The position numbers and the translations under genes were made by a program. DNA of 64,000 nt from Liquidambar formosana. Lineage: Eukaryota; Streptophyta; Magnoliopsida; Saxifragales; Altingiaceae. Shown in pieces: positions 12,098 to 25,600 of the stretch; position 1 is the stretch's first letter; every line of letters begins with the position of its first letter. Below the pieces are notes generated by a model, which saw only the letters and a program-made list of their open reading frames with translations, had not been told where the DNA came from and made no database searches. Where the stretch lies: the NCBI GenBank assembly GCA_039720395.1, contig CM077824.1:23823278-23887277 (forward strand), in the 5' to 3' direction.

Positions 12098-13806
12098 GGC
12101 CCTGTTTGCTTTGTGAAAATTTTCTAGTTTTTCATTTTCATTTTTAAAGAAAATGAAAATTTTGTAGCAAATGCATTTACTTGTAAAAAATAAAAACATT
12201 TTGTTGAAAACGAATAAAAAAAAAGATGAAATTTTGAAAACGTCAAGATGACGTTTTTTACATTTTCAAAGGAAAAGAATAAAAAACACGGAAAAAATGA
12301 AAACACGAGACTCATTAAGTGAGAATGACGGCAACCTCGTCGTTTATAACATATAGCGCCAAAATCTGCTAATTCAGAAAAAGAATTTAAAAAAAAATGG
12401 TGCAATATTAAGGGCTTAAAAAGGCACCATATAGGGGCTTAAAAAAAGTGCCAACTCCACTCATCTCTTTTGTCCCTTACATCTCACATTTTCTGGTCAA
12501 CTTTTTATACTCTCCCATAGAGAAAAGGTATGTTTCCTATTCCCCTCTCTCTACATCTATTCCTATATGTGTAGTTCTGTCATACATTTATTGTTTTGTT
12601 TGTAAAAGTGATCAAACAACTATTCTTCTCTCTCTATATATGTATATATGTAGATCTGTGTATATATATATCTTTTTTTTTTCTTTTTTCTTTTTTCTTT
12701 TTGGCCCTATTTTCTTAGTTTTGTGTAAAAAAGGTTTGAAGGATTTGAGATATGGTTAATGGAATATGAATCAACTACGTTTTTCTAATCTAAAGCTTCC
12801 CACTATACAAGTCAAATGGAGACTTGCTCTATTGCTTTCTTTGGTATTAAAGCTTATTTTTAAGGGGAAATATCCAAAACCTCCCTCAAATATAAAATAA
12901 TATCTAAAAATCCCATTAAATATTTTTTCTATCCATCTAATCCAAATAAAAAAGAAATATATTCATTAACTCCAATCAGTTAAATTTTTGTTTACTGCGG
13001 TTAAAAGAAAAAAGTGATTCGACTAAAATGCTATTCTTTTGCAATAATATGTTTAGTGACAAAAATGCATATTCAAGTGAATTTTCCCTTTTGCCCCCTC
13101 TTTTTCCAAACTTGCATACCTTCTCTCCCACTCCCTCTTTTTCTTCTCCCTTTCCCCCATGTGTACATTAGAGAAGATAAAATTAATGGTAGTTAATTTT
13201 TTTCTAATTACACTAAAAAGGATAAAGTAGAAATTGAATTAAATATGCAATTTTTTCATTAAATATATTGATGTCAAAGAAGTGTATTTTAGTTGGATTA
13301 CTCTTTTCTTTTAACGAAAGTAAACAAAAAAAGTAACTGGTTGGAGTTAATATATATGGTTCTTTCTTATTTGGATTAAATGGATAGGAAAAATATTTAA
13401 TGGAGTTTTTGGATATAAATTTATTTTTTAGGGAGTTAGTTTTTGGACATTTCCCCTATTTTTAATGCTTCCACTATGTTATCTAGTGCTTCCCTTAGTT
13501 GTTCATGGGTTTGTTCTTATATTTGATTATTTGCAAGTATCAAATGTGGATGGATACTCACTTATTTAGAAAAAAAAAAAAAAAAAAAGGTGGATGAATG
13601 AGTCTTTCTCTTTAAATGATTGAGAAAAAAACCTAAGAGAAAATAGTTTTACCAAACACATTTTCAATATTTTAATTTTTGAAAAAATTTTCATTTTCGT
13701 AAACCAAATGCATCTTCTAAATTTTGAAAATTAAAAATGAGAATCATTTTTAGGAAATATTCACAGAAAATAAAAATTGAAAATGTTTTCATAAAGCAAA
13801 CAGGCC
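12098..13806. mobile_element. Non-autonomous PIF/Harbinger-type element (1709 bp) containing a nested MULE
   Basis: The terminal inverted repeats are GGCCCTGTTTGCTTTGTGAAAA on the left and a matching TTTTCATAAAGCAAACAGGCC on the right. The element is flanked by TAA at 12095-12097 and TAA at 13807-13809, the 3-bp TSD typical of PIF/Harbinger. No transposase is seen. The ORFs inside are low-complexity hydrophobic frames over T-rich DNA. Confidence 0.8.
12864..13456. mobile_element. Nested MULE-type MITE (593 bp) with perfect 9-bp TSD
   Basis: The ends are GGGGAAATATCCAAAA and TTTTTGGACATTTCCCC as imperfect inverted repeats. They continue inward through 'cccattaaatattttttctatcca' and its complement. 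The flanking TATTTTTAA is identical at 12855-12863 and 13457-13465. A 9-bp duplication and G-starting long inverted repeats are hallmarks of Mutator-like elements. It sits inside the PIF-type element and is therefore younger. Confidence 0.88.
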
Positions 13807-14554
13807 TAAAGTTCTCAAACAATCTATACTAGCGATAAAAGGTTGAATCTCAAAAAAACTTTTGAACGACCAATATACCCTTATTTTAAAATTAAAAAAA
13901 AAATACATAACTACCATTCCTTCAATTGAAACACATAATAAACATTTTTATCATTTGGTAACAAATGAAAGTTAGATTTTAAGTCGAATTCTTAACAGAT
14001 TAAAGTTAGATTCTTACTCAAATTCTTTTTCCTAGAACAACTATTAAGTTACCTGATAATATATATGAATATAAACTCTTTAAATATTCCGTTTTAGGAA
14101 GAAAAAAAATTCTAAATGTATATCTAAAGAGTTTTAAATTTTTCGTTGACAATTTTGATATAAAAAAAATGTACTTTTAAATTTTAAACTTTATTCTTTA
14201 TGAAAAAACAAAAAAATTTTATTTATTTATTATTTTATATAACTAATATTATTTAGGGTAAATTACAATAAGACCCCCTCTAAAATCTGACTATTATGGA
14301 TACACCCCCTCACGTTTTTAAAATTACACTGACACCCCTTACTTTACAAAATAAACTACAAAGAGACCCCTCCTTCTAACTTCCATCCATTAATCCGTTA
14401 AATCATATTCAAATTTTTTCAAAATACCCTAACTACCCTTAGTCGATGATAACTTCCATGTTAAATGCATATAACTCACCAGTCCAATAGTTCATCTAAT
14501 ACTTTTGAATTTTTTAATTATTATTGATATATATATATATATATAAACAAGAAA

Positions 14555-14931
14555 AATGCTAAAAAAAATTTAAATTTTCTGTTCAACTGATGTGGTAGCT
14601 GTCAAATTTGCTATTTAAAAACAATTATTTATTTAATTAAATTTTAATTAATTTGCAAAATAAAAAATAAATAAATTGATTTGCTAAGTTGCCACCTCAT
14701 TTGAGTAAAAAACAAAAAGGGCTATGTAGCATTACTCATATATAGAAATAAATAAAAAGAATTATTATAATGGAGATGCACGTATAGAGGTGGCAAATGA
14801 GGTAGCAACTTGGCAAATTAATTTTTTTTATTTTATTTTTACACATCAATTAAATTGATAATTGTTTCTAATGAGCAAATCTGATGGTTACCACATTAGT
14901 TGGACAAAAATTTAAGCTTTTTGGCATTTTT
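14555..14931. mobile_element. Palindromic MITE nested in the MULE
   Basis: Left end AAATGCTAAAAAAAATTTAAA and right end 'tttaagctttttggcattt' are inverted repeats. So are the inner segments 'gatgtggtagctgtcaaatttgc' and 'gcaaatctgatggttaccacat', and 'agttgccacctcattt' and 'aaatgaggtagcaact'. The TSD is unclear because the flanks are AT runs. Confidence 0.6.
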
Positions 14932-14950
14932 ATTTTATATATATATATAT

Positions 14951-15139
14951 TAGGGGTGTTAATGGTTTTGGTTAAAACCGAGAACCAAACCGAACCAAAC
15001 CGAACCGAGCGGTTTGGTTTGGTTTTTTTGTCATTAGGTTTGGTTATAGTTTTAATTTTAGAAAACCGAACTCAATTGGTTTGGTTTTGGTTTTCAGTTT
15101 TAAAAAACCAAACCAAACCGAAAAACCGAAAAAACCGAA

Positions 15140-15171
<32 letters not shown>

Positions 15172-15641
15172 ACTTAAAGTTTGTAAATTCCCAATTCTAA
15201 TAAGGGTAAAATAGGTAATGGGCTTGTTTTTGTTGATTTTAAGTTTCTTATTGTTTTCCCTTTTTTGGATTGGCATGTATTAAACTAGCTATTAATGTTG
15301 TGTGTATTAATGTTGTATATGATATCGACATATTGATATATGTCAATATATTTTTATTTTGATACAATGTTTGTTTTTTTAGTTGCTAATGTAATGCTTT
15401 TATTAAAAATGTTTTTATTTGGAGTTTGGCATGTCATTTTTTTCATTTTCAATTATTTGTTGTCACTTGATAGGTTAAAACCGAAACCGAACCGAACCAA
15501 ACCGAAATATAATGGTTTGGTTTGGTTTGGTTTTTTTATAGTATGGTTTGGTTTTGGTTTGGGAGGAACAAAACCGAAATATAATGGTTTGGTTTGAAAT
15601 CTCCCCTAAAACCGAACCAAACCGAACCATTAACACCCCTA
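14951..15641. mobile_element. hAT-like non-autonomous element rich in AACCGAACC repeats
   Basis: The ends TAGGGGTGTTAATGGTT and AACCATTAACACCCCTA form a perfect 17-bp inverted repeat. The flanks are both ATATATAT, compatible with an 8-bp hAT TSD but uninformative because they are simple repeat. The subterminal regions are dense with AACCGAACC / GGTTTGGTTT motifs, as in hAT elements with repeated transposase-binding sites. The in-frame ORFs over these motifs are not genes. Confidence 0.75.
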
Positions 15642-15916
15642 ATATATATAATCTTTTAGTTGTTTATCAATAAATAAATAAATCAATCAAATGTATTGGA
15701 TGAATATGTTGGACTGATGAATTATATACATTTAATATGAAAGTTATCATCCAATAAGGGTAATTAGGGTATTTTGAAAAAATTGAAAGTGATTTAACAG
15801 GTTATGGACGGAAGTTAGAGGGAGGGGGTCTTAATGTAATTTTAGAAACGTGAAGGGGTCTATTTATAATTATCAGATTTTAAAGGGGGTCTTAATGTAA
15901 TTTACCCTATTATTTA

Positions 15917-17344
15917 AAAATATTTACGTGCAACAGACACGCATGCTATACCTAGTCCCTAAAAAAAAGGCTTATTTCCCCATTACGTTGGGCCTAGTTT
16001 TAGACATTGGGGAGCTTTTGGGACTACAAATCCCTACAAATTTGTGGAATATTGCGCTTAGGGATTCTCAAGGCACACGCGCGGGAAAAAAAAAACAAAG
16101 TGAGTGTGTGCGTCACGTACTGACATTCACCAACCGCCAGCTGGGGTTGGTGAATGAATCTGTTTTTGTGTTTTGGAGTGGAAAATACGGTGGGCTGCTG
16201 GGCTTGGTGACACGGACCGCTTATTCAACAATGTCTGTTTTTTCCTACACCAAAAGTGCACAAACTAACCATACAACTGAGGCTAAATTTTGAAACTCAT
16301 TGCTTGAGTCTTCAGTTGTCACCCATTACCATCACCATCAGCGTAACCACACTTGCGTCCTCATGGAAATTTCATGGTGTAATTTATTTTTTATTTTTTA
16401 TTTTTTATTTCAGAGGAAATTTCATGGGTTTAAGTCTTCAAGACTACTAAAATTCTTTTGGTCTAGTGATAAAAAATAAAGACAGTAATTTTAAAAAAAA
16501 AAATCTATAAAAAATTTACCTATAAGAAAAGCAATGCAAGCTAACTTAAGGTCTAACTTAAGGATGGGGAAGTGTTATCATTTCTTAATTATTCGGAATA
16601 ATTTGAATACTTTGGCAATAATTGGAGTGTTATTGATAATATTAGAGCATTTGAGAATAAATTGAGGATTATTAAAATATGCCATATAAATTCAAATTTC
16701 ATTCAGTTTGATAAAAAAAACCTAAAATAAATTCGGTAATTTTGGGAATAATTTGAAAATTTATTAGCACAATTATGGCAAGAGCAATGCTATATTGCTA
16801 AGTATCCCAAATTTTTTTTTTCTTTCTAAATTTAAGATTCCAAATAAGGTGGGATCTTAACATTAAATCTTATTATTCAAATTCAAATTTCAAAATTCAA
16901 ATTTGTGAATTGTTAAATTGCCTCATTATTTAGGAGGTTGAATTAGAAAAAAAAAAAGAAGAAGAATAAACTAAAAAAAAGAAAAAGGATAAATAACATT
17001 TTCCTTATGGTACCAGGCTTGCCCGTCTGAATGTTCATCTCACGCACTTAAGGAATCTGATTCGTTGGGACTACCTCTCTTTGATGTACTCTAAGACCAC
17101 CTGAATGTTACCCTACGGGGCTGAGGATTCTGACAAAACTGGACACGTGGGTCGTCCCTGTGTATATGGGGAATACACGTCTTGTCGTGTAACCTTGAAA
17201 GCACAAAAATTTCATGTCACCGGAAGTCACGGAAAGCGCATACCATAACAACTGACCTCGGAGACCCAATAGTAGGTACTGGGATTCCAGATCCTCTGCA
17301 TTTCTAGTACTATTTCCTAGTAGTGGAGAGAGAGAGAGAGAGAG
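15917..17344 (+). promoter_or_regulatory. Upstream region of the H-protein gene
   Basis: No gene is seen. The 121-codon frame at 15928-16293 has no recognisable domain. The stretch from 16380 to 17000 is AT-rich. The interval 17000-17344 is more balanced in composition and should hold the promoter and leader, ending in a short (GA)n run just before the ATG at 17345. I found no convincing TATA box. Confidence 0.4.
16124..16156. promoter_or_regulatory. Perfect 12-bp inverted repeat containing two ACCAACC boxes
   Basis: CATTCACCAACC and its exact complement GGTTGGTGAATG flank a 9-bp loop (gccagctgg). ACCAACC is the AC-II type box bound by R2R3-MYB proteins, here twice in opposite orientation, about 1.2 kb before the H-protein start codon. 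It may instead be only a DNA hairpin or a transposon remnant. Confidence 0.5.
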
Positions 17345-20300
17345 ATGGCGTGTAGGTTGTGGGCAGCAAGGGCTGCGTCTTATATGAGGATCTCTGTTCC
17401 TTTGAGAAGCTATTCTACTGGTAATGATCCTATCAATCTTCTTTTCGTTCTTTGTTTCATGTGTTTCTCTATTTGATCCGTGCGGAAAAATAGAAAACCA
17501 TAGAACAAATGGCGGTTTATATTTGCAGATCGTGTTCATTCCTTTGATAGTATGCTCGATGTTTAGTTTTCTAGATTAAAGATCTAGTCTTTTTAAATGG
17601 GTTTTATTGATTTATTCTTTTTGCTGTTAGTCTAAAGATGGCAATTTCTGCTTCATTTCTATTATATCTCTGTGTGTTGCTGTGTTTACATAATCTAATC
17701 ATGGATTCTACGATGATTTAGAACATAATGATTGGGGAATCATTTAGGCACGATTGGGTCTGCATTTCAAAAATACTTGTTTTTGGGTTCTTTTGGAAGT
17801 AGAAATGTAATTGAAGCCAAAAATAAAAGGGGTGTGTTCAATAAAATTGAAGCCAAACAACGGTAATGCTATTGGAACCCCTTAACAGGCCCATGATGTG
17901 TCATGAAAACAGAGGTGGAATAGTGGGGCCCAATAGCACTAGTCCCAATCTGTTTTCATAACACATCGTGGAGGGTCGTTTTGGGGGCTGTTAAGGGGTC
18001 CAATAGCATTTTCCGCAAAACAATTGTTTCTTGCACGACCTCGAGTCATACTATTGGCTATGGCCTGCAGATCCTAACTACCATCCAGTTAGATCACACT
18101 CCATCTTTTATTATATAAGGTCCAAATGGCCTCATTTGGAGAGGATTGGGAACTAAGGAAACTTTCTTAACACAAAAAGGATATCTCAGTGAATGTCCTA
18201 GGAATCTCCTTTCGATTGGAATCCATGTTTTTAATGTTTCATAATAACTCATTGCCATTCTATTCCCTAACCTTACTCTTAGGTTGCTTCAATCCTAGCT
18301 CAGGTCTAAATACTCTTGTTTGCTTGAAACCACACTTGGCTGGTCCTCCTTGTCTACCATCCACAACAATTTTGACTACAAATAATATCATAATTATGTG
18401 TAATACTTGATGGAATTTACTTGGGGAGTTCAACCACTTCCTATGAGATTGACGTTTATATCTAAAACCTTTGGAAACTGGGATGAAACAGTTGTCTGTA
18501 TTAGTTTTGGCTTAAGAACTAAATATGGTTAGTTTTTGTTTGTTAGGCATGTAATTTTGTGCTTTTCTGGAATTCAAATTTATGACTTGCTTTAATCTAA
18601 TACGGATAACTGTCAATACAAGTTATGGTTGGTTATTGAAAGATAGAATTGGGATTCTCCTTCCCTTTTTTTTTTTTTTTTCTTCCCCCCCCCCCCCCCC
18701 CCCCCCACATAATCAAAAGGACATTTCCCCTTACCAGTTTTAGTGTCTAATTTTTCTTTTGCCTCATATAATTGACGATTTACAAGACGAAGTAGTGCTC
18801 AATAAGTGTACTCTTGAAACTGAAAATGATTGTGTGCAGAATAATGCAGTGGATATGATTTTTCTTTGGTGCTAGCGAGGACAAACTAGTTCAAAGTAAG
18901 AGTAGTAGGAGGTTTAATTTATACTGGAAGTTTGTATTTATACTAGAAGTATAGTGAAGTTGTATGCCACTGAGGACATTGTTCAACCGTGTAATTATGG
19001 TGGAGTATGACTAACTTCCAGTAATTGAGTATGATTTATATGTTGTGGTTGAGGAGGATAACAATAAGATAAGTGGAAATTGGATCCTAATTTGGGCATT
19101 GGTCAAGATTTTCAATTAAGGTGAAGCAGCAAGCTTTTTAGCAGAATGGTAGACAGGCTTGATTGATTCCTCCTTGGAAGTAGGGTTGATGCAAAAATTT
19201 TCTGGAAAAGAAGCAAAGTCCTCTAGAATATATAAATGGGTGTAATTGTGTAAGCAAGTAATTTTGGATTAGGCAGAATTGTGTGCATGAAAGTAGATTA
19301 CCAAGTGAGGAGAAGGGAACAAGGAGATTAAATTTATGCGTAGATGATTTCAAAGTTTGTATCAGAATAGTTTAATGGATTTGTATGAGAATAATTTAAT
19401 AGATATTTTTGTTATAAGGTGAAACCGTTACTTGGTCTAATATCGAAGTAATCTGGTTCATTGAACATTGGATAACTCGCTCATTAATTTTGGTTGATTG
19501 GAGCCTTGGAGGAGATGAAGAGGTTTTTGGACTTTGAGAGATTTAGGGCAGCATGTGGTTTGTTTGCTCCAGAAGCAGCAGATAAATTGTTCAAAGATTC
19601 AGTAGCCTGGGGGAATTGGAAGAAATTGGTTTGAGGCAAAAACAACAAGCAGCTTGCCAGCTTGGTTAAAGGGAGATATAAATACAAAAATCTTCCATTG
19701 GCTAGCTAATGCTCATAGAATGGGTAATCACATTGCTAGATTGGAGGTAGTAGAGTGACCAGTGTTGATTGGGTATAAGCATGATATTAGGGATGTTATT
19801 GTTGATTGATTGGTGTTTTGAATCATAATTGATTAAGTTGAAGCATTGGTTAGAAAAGCTTTATGAAGGAGGTGGTAGAAGAATCAAGTGGTCCAAGGCC
19901 TTGGGCTAGATGGGCTGACCATGGCATTTTATGATCAAGATTAGATGTCATCAAAGGAACTTGGATGAGAGTGACATTGGAATTGGAGTTCTACAAGATG
20001 CAATTTCAGAAATGTGTTACTCTTAGTGCATCGCTAATTTTATTAGTTACCAAGAGAGGGGGGGAGGGTGGGGGGGGTGGGGGGAATGGTTGGATGTGAA
20101 ATGAAAGATTTGGTGCTTACCAATTGCTTTGGAAGTTTGTAATAAATCATTGGTAATGTTTTAGCACAAATTTGAACGTTTATGTGGGTTTTTTAGAAGT
20201 CAAATATGAAGGGGTCGATGGAGTTTCATAAGGGGGAATTTATTTGTGTCAAGAAATGGCCCAGAAGTCATTTTGTCAACATGTGTGGTGTGCGTATGCT

Positions 20301-21971
20301 TCTCAAGTCCTGGTTTTCTATGTTTGATGATGTTTGCACAAAACATATTCCCACGTTTGTATATTTTTTTAAAGAACGAAACACTGTTTTCAAAGTACAG
20401 AACCAAATAGTCCTTATTATTATTTTTTTTAAGTTTCAAGAGAGTGGTACATTATGGTGGCAGATGACATTTAATGGATAACATAAAAATGGGAAGGACA
20501 TTGGGCCGCTGAAGAAATCGAACTAGAGTTCAATTAGGTCTTTATGGGATTTCATATTCTTGTGAATCTGGTCTGAGCCTTTGTCTTGAAGGCTGGGGCT
20601 GCTGCTTGGAACAAAGTTCTCACTGTAAATCACCTAGTTAGTAGAGGTTGGTCTATTTCTAAAAGGTATTGAATGCGCAGGGGTGTTGTAGACTTGGTGG
20701 ATCACCTCCTCATTCACTGTTCACACATCTGCTTTTGAGTGGAGTCATATGTTTCTGTCTTTGAGATGAGGTGTTGCAAATTTCTATGGGTTTTCTTTTC
20801 CACACTTGGTGGCTTGATACAAGAAAGGGTTAAGGGACTGTTAGGATTTATTGTCTATTTACTAAATGACTGGCATAAATTGTCTTCGCACATCTTAAAA
20901 TATACTTCTCTAGCCAGTGCAACCAAATATTTTTCATGGTCTATTATGGTTTTTCGTAAAGTTTTATTCTAATCCTCGTCCATATTTTTTCTTGATTAAA
21001 TTTTTTCTATATACCTTTCAAATGTAAGAGCATTTATAGCTAAACATATCTTCTTCCATAATTCTTCTTTATTTGGTATAGTAGGGAAAGAGGTTGCAAC
21101 CTGTTGGTAGGTAGGTTCAAGGGCTTAAATACCGATATCGAGAGAATTATCAAGGGTTAGAAAGAAAAGTAATGTCAAGAGAAATATCAACAATATCGAG
21201 AATATCGACATTGCTTTTGAGAAATATCAGAAATTATTAGTAAAACGTGGAAATTTTCAATGAAACCTTAGAAAACAATGAATTAGACTTTAATAAACAA
21301 TTCATTTTCAAAATATTGCAAATTAAATGTTTATAAGACGAGTATGTGGTGTATAGGGTGCAAAACAATATGCACTGTTTAGTAAATAAGGAATATAAAT
21401 TTGTACCTCTTTAACATTTAAATGTCATTAAACATTAAAATGTATATTGTTTATATACTTAAATGTTATATTCCAGATGTCCAAGACAGATCACATGGAT
21501 CGAAGTTGTGCAATCTCATCTAGGATGTTTAGGACTATCCGCACTTGCTGATTCATTGTGAGCTTACCTTCCAGCTTTGGATGTTCTGTTTGGACCTTTT
21601 TGGAATGAGATGGGTTATGCCTAAAGAGGTTTTTGCGGTTGTGAATTCATGGAGATGTAGGAGTCATAACATTGAGGCATTGAGAGTATGGAGGATTGTT
21701 CCACATGCCATTTTTTTGGGCCGTTTGGAGAGAGCGCAACAATAGAGTCTTTAATGATAAGGAAGATACGGTCATTGGTCTCAAAGTTCACATTGCTGAT
21801 TTTCTTTTTGCTTGGGGTGATACGACGAATTTTTTTGCGGAGGCCCCTTTTAGTGTTTTTGGATAGCCTAACCCTTTAGCTTGCTGTATACTGCCTGTGT
21901 ACAGGGGCCGCTGGCCTTTTTTGTTCTGGTGCTTTTTGCGCCCTTTTGTTAATAATAATTCGTTACTTTAT

Positions 21972-22011
<40 letters not shown>

Positions 22012-22587
22012 TGGTTTAGCTGGGTGACGTTGCCTAGCACACCCCTGCTGGCTTGTTGATCTCGGCCATTAAAAGCAATTGAACGGTCAAGATTTTAAAA
22101 AGATTATCCTGTTTTTTTTTACCCAACCCAAATGTCATTTGACTTGAAAAAGCTTGCCTTTTGCTTGCATAGACTGACTTCCTTAGGAAGAGGAAGTGTC
22201 TTCGGCTGGATTTAGTCTCTCTTTCTCTCTCTATTAAATAACTCTTAATTCTCAAATAATTAAATAAGTAAATCAGCCATTAAAGAACAACAAATTCAAA
22301 TAACATACAAAAAATATAGAAATTCAGTACAATAAGAGCCTAATCTCACATTACCAATATTCTAAACCTCTAAAAAAAAAAACTTAAATAAAATAGTACC
22401 TAGATTCCAAAACCCCAATAAACATCAAATATTTAAGAACCCAAGTTGAGAAATCAAGAAAAATTAAGCCAAAAGTATCTAGTCCAACTTGCCTAGCTGA
22501 ATACATGAAGTGATCCACCATTCCACCCTTCGGCATTGGCTTTGATGGGGTTTGCTAGTATGGCATCGGCATGAAGGAGATAGAGAA

Positions 22588-22625
<38 letters not shown>

Positions 22626-25600
22626 AGAGTGGAATTCATTGGAGATGGAAGCTGAGATGTCAACGACGACTGCATATGCTTATAAAGATGGAAATTATGA
22701 ATGGAACCCATAATTCATTGTCCATCAGTCAAGCACACTACAAAAGCAGAAAAGAGTGTTGAAAAGCTATAATTTGCATGGAAGCTACAACTTTGAAAAT
22801 ATTGCTGATGCAAGCAATATTATGATATTTTGTCATTTTTTGATCAAAAAGCGATAAAAATGTCATATCCCATATTGGTGTTTACTGATATGACGATATA
22901 TCATCAATATTTACAATTTTAAGTCATTGGGTAGGTTCTTGCAGGGAATGGGGTGTGTGTTACCAAAAATTCTTACCAAGTTAATTGTTGGGTGTCATTG
23001 ATGGATCCGCCTTGATAACTCCTTCAACTTCGCCTTCCAAAAGCCGGACCTGCTGTGACTGTATACTCCTCCCTGAATCTCACATGTGGTGCCTACCAAG
23101 GAAACTTTGACGCTCAAGTCAGAAATGAATCGTATAAAGGGGGAGCGTGAGAATCAATTATCTCCTCTGATCTAGCCTGTTGGGTTGTTGGTCTTTATAA
23201 ACTGAAGAAGATCAACTCCTTAAATCATGGGATTTGGAGGTTGGGATGGAATTAATTGGTTGATTCTTGATTGATCATTTCCTTATCGTCAAGATTAGTT
23301 AGGCTGCAATTATCACCTTCCTTCTTTGGTGAAGGATTCAAATTTCCTTATATCTATGTATTTCCTGCCTATGCAGACAAAAAGGATTGGATTGTGGAAG
23401 AAATCGTCATAAGATCTGTTGAGTTGGATGATTCAGAGGTTATGCCTTTTTGATTGGTGCTGGGCTTGTGAGGTCTATTCTGGATCTATTTGATTGCTGG
23501 GCCAGTCTTGGACCAGTATTCAATCGATTGGTTCCACTTGTGGACATATGTCCTTTTCTGATTAGTGGGGGATTTTTGTCTACTACAGTTGCCCCCCTTT
23601 TTTGCATTTTTCCCTAGGAGGGTGGGGAAAGTTTGCCTATGGATCTTATACAAGATTGCGCTTAGTTTCTTGTAGTTTTCGAAGGCAGTTAAGAAGCGGA
23701 ATTGTAGCATTGGTTTCCTTAAGTTAATGGGCCTTTGCGTTGCTCGGTCTTCTCTACATTATGTAAGTTTCCTCTTCATCTCCCATTCTATTTCCTCTTA
23801 AATTTTTCGCTTTGAACCTATGGGGTCTATTGTTCTGTTTGGGGATGTGAGGGATGCATACTTTATCCCTTCCAATGTAACCATGAGGCAGGCCACAGTA
23901 GATGAAATTGAGGAGAGGTGCAACAACAAGGACTTAGAGATCTTGGTGTATGAGGGGTTCTTCAAAGCTGGTCTGAGACTTCCCTTCCCGTGTTTAGTGA
24001 GGACATTTCTCCATATTATTTAGTTAACCGCTTCTAAGTTGAGCTGTAATGCTTATAGGATTTTTTTGAGCATATGCGTGTTGATTAAGGTATATGGTAG
24101 TTCTCTTGATGTTGAAGAGACTATGTATTGCTATGATGTCAAGAAACTCAAGAGTAGGTGTTCTTATATGGCCTAGAAGCCCAGGCATAGTTCTCTTGTG
24201 CTAGGTATTCCTTCGACCAACAGGGGTTGGGAGAGCAAACCCATAGAAGTGAGGTGTGATTCTCTTTCGGGATGGTGGTTTTGCGAATGATCTACTTCGT
24301 GCTCAGGGTGGTAGACTCTGCCTTCTCAAAGCCTTTCGTAACATTCCCTGAAGGGTGCTGCGTCACACCACTCCTGGTGGTGATCTCGTAGAGCCTGATT
24401 CTCCCACTAGAGTCCTTCCATCTGTTGCCTATGCTCTTCTCATTGTTGCCTATGATCTGGCCTATAGGTCAGCTGCATTAGGTTGATGTTGCTTGGTTCA
24501 TTCTAGCTCCATGTTGGCATTAGTGTTAGCCCTTGTCACAGGTTGTTTTAGTGGCATCATAGTCGTAGGACAACTTGTTTTGTTTAGGGGACCCTAGCTT
24601 TTCTGTCTAGGATTCCCACAGACGGTTCCGAAATGTGTTTCCAAAAATTCTTACCAGATTGCTTGGGTTCGTGATGGATCCAACTTGATAACCTGATAGG
24701 AACTTCAACTTCACCTTCCAAAACCTGGACCTGTTGTGATTAGGCTGTGTACTCCCTGAATCTTACACTAGTGTGGTGCTTACCAAGGACACTTTGACGC
24801 TCAAGTCAGAAATGTATCATATGAAGGAGGAGCACGAGAATCAGAGATTACATCCTCCAGTCTAGCCTGTTAGTCTTTATAAACTGAAGAAGATTATCCC
24901 CTCAAATAATGGGATTTGGAGGTTGGGATGGAATCAATTAGCTAATTCTTGATTGATGCTTTCCTTATCCTCAAGATTAGTTAGGCTGCAATTATCTCCT
25001 TCCTTCTTTGATGAAGGATTCAAATTTCCTCCTATCTATGTGTTTCCCGCCTATGCAAATAAAAGGGGATTAGATTGTGGAAGAAATCATCATAAGATTT
25101 GTTGACTTGGATGATTTGGAGGTTGGCAAGTTGGGCCCTTGGGCCTCTGTATTTATATACAGCTTATCATACCGTGTTGACCAGTGTTGTGCCTATGAGG
25201 TCTAGTCTGGATCTATTTAACTGTTAGGCTAGTCTTGGACTAGTATTCAATCGGGTCGGGTCCACTTGTGGACACGTGACCTTTTCTGATTAGCAGGTGA
25301 TTTTTGTATACCATAAGGTGTTCTATCCAAGTTGATGTGATAGCAAGACTTCCGTTGGGGGTAGAGGATCAAGAGAGAGTAAATGCTCTTGGTCATTATA
25401 AATTGTCAAATGTATCAACCTTTTTAAATGATCCATTGATGGCGTTTATATAGGGCGGTAGGGCTTCATGTGGTTGAATTCTATTGGTTAAATTATTGCG
25501 CCAATGGGATATTTCTTCAAGAATCCTCAAGCTATTCCTTGAAATGGGTCGGAATGGTCTTTTTTTACTTCCTGGTTCATACCATTCCCTAGTTAGGGGA

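Larger units (their letters stand above)
14256..15907. mobile_element. MULE (1652 bp) with inverted repeats of about 250 bp and perfect 9-bp TSD
   Basis: It begins GGGTAAATTAC and ends GTAATTTACCC. The inverted match extends about 250 bp inward on each side ('agaccccctc', 'cccctcacgttt', 'taacttcc-tccat', 'ttcaaaataccctaa'). TATTATTTA is identical at 14247-14255 and 15908-15916. There is no transposase. The middle is occupied by two other inverted-repeat elements. Confidence 0.9.

Noticed and set aside
15928..16293. 121-codon ORF upstream of GDCH
   Set aside because: No domain, no splice partner, low-complexity ends. It covers the inverted MYB-box repeat and looks like chance.
17108..17539. 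143-codon minus-strand ORF over GDCH exon 1
   Set aside because: It is the antisense shadow of the GDCH leader and first exon. The Ser/Leu repeats come from the GA run.
22493..22762. Poly-Pro and poly-Gly ORFs
   Set aside because: They exist only because of the 34-base G run. There are no flanking coding features.
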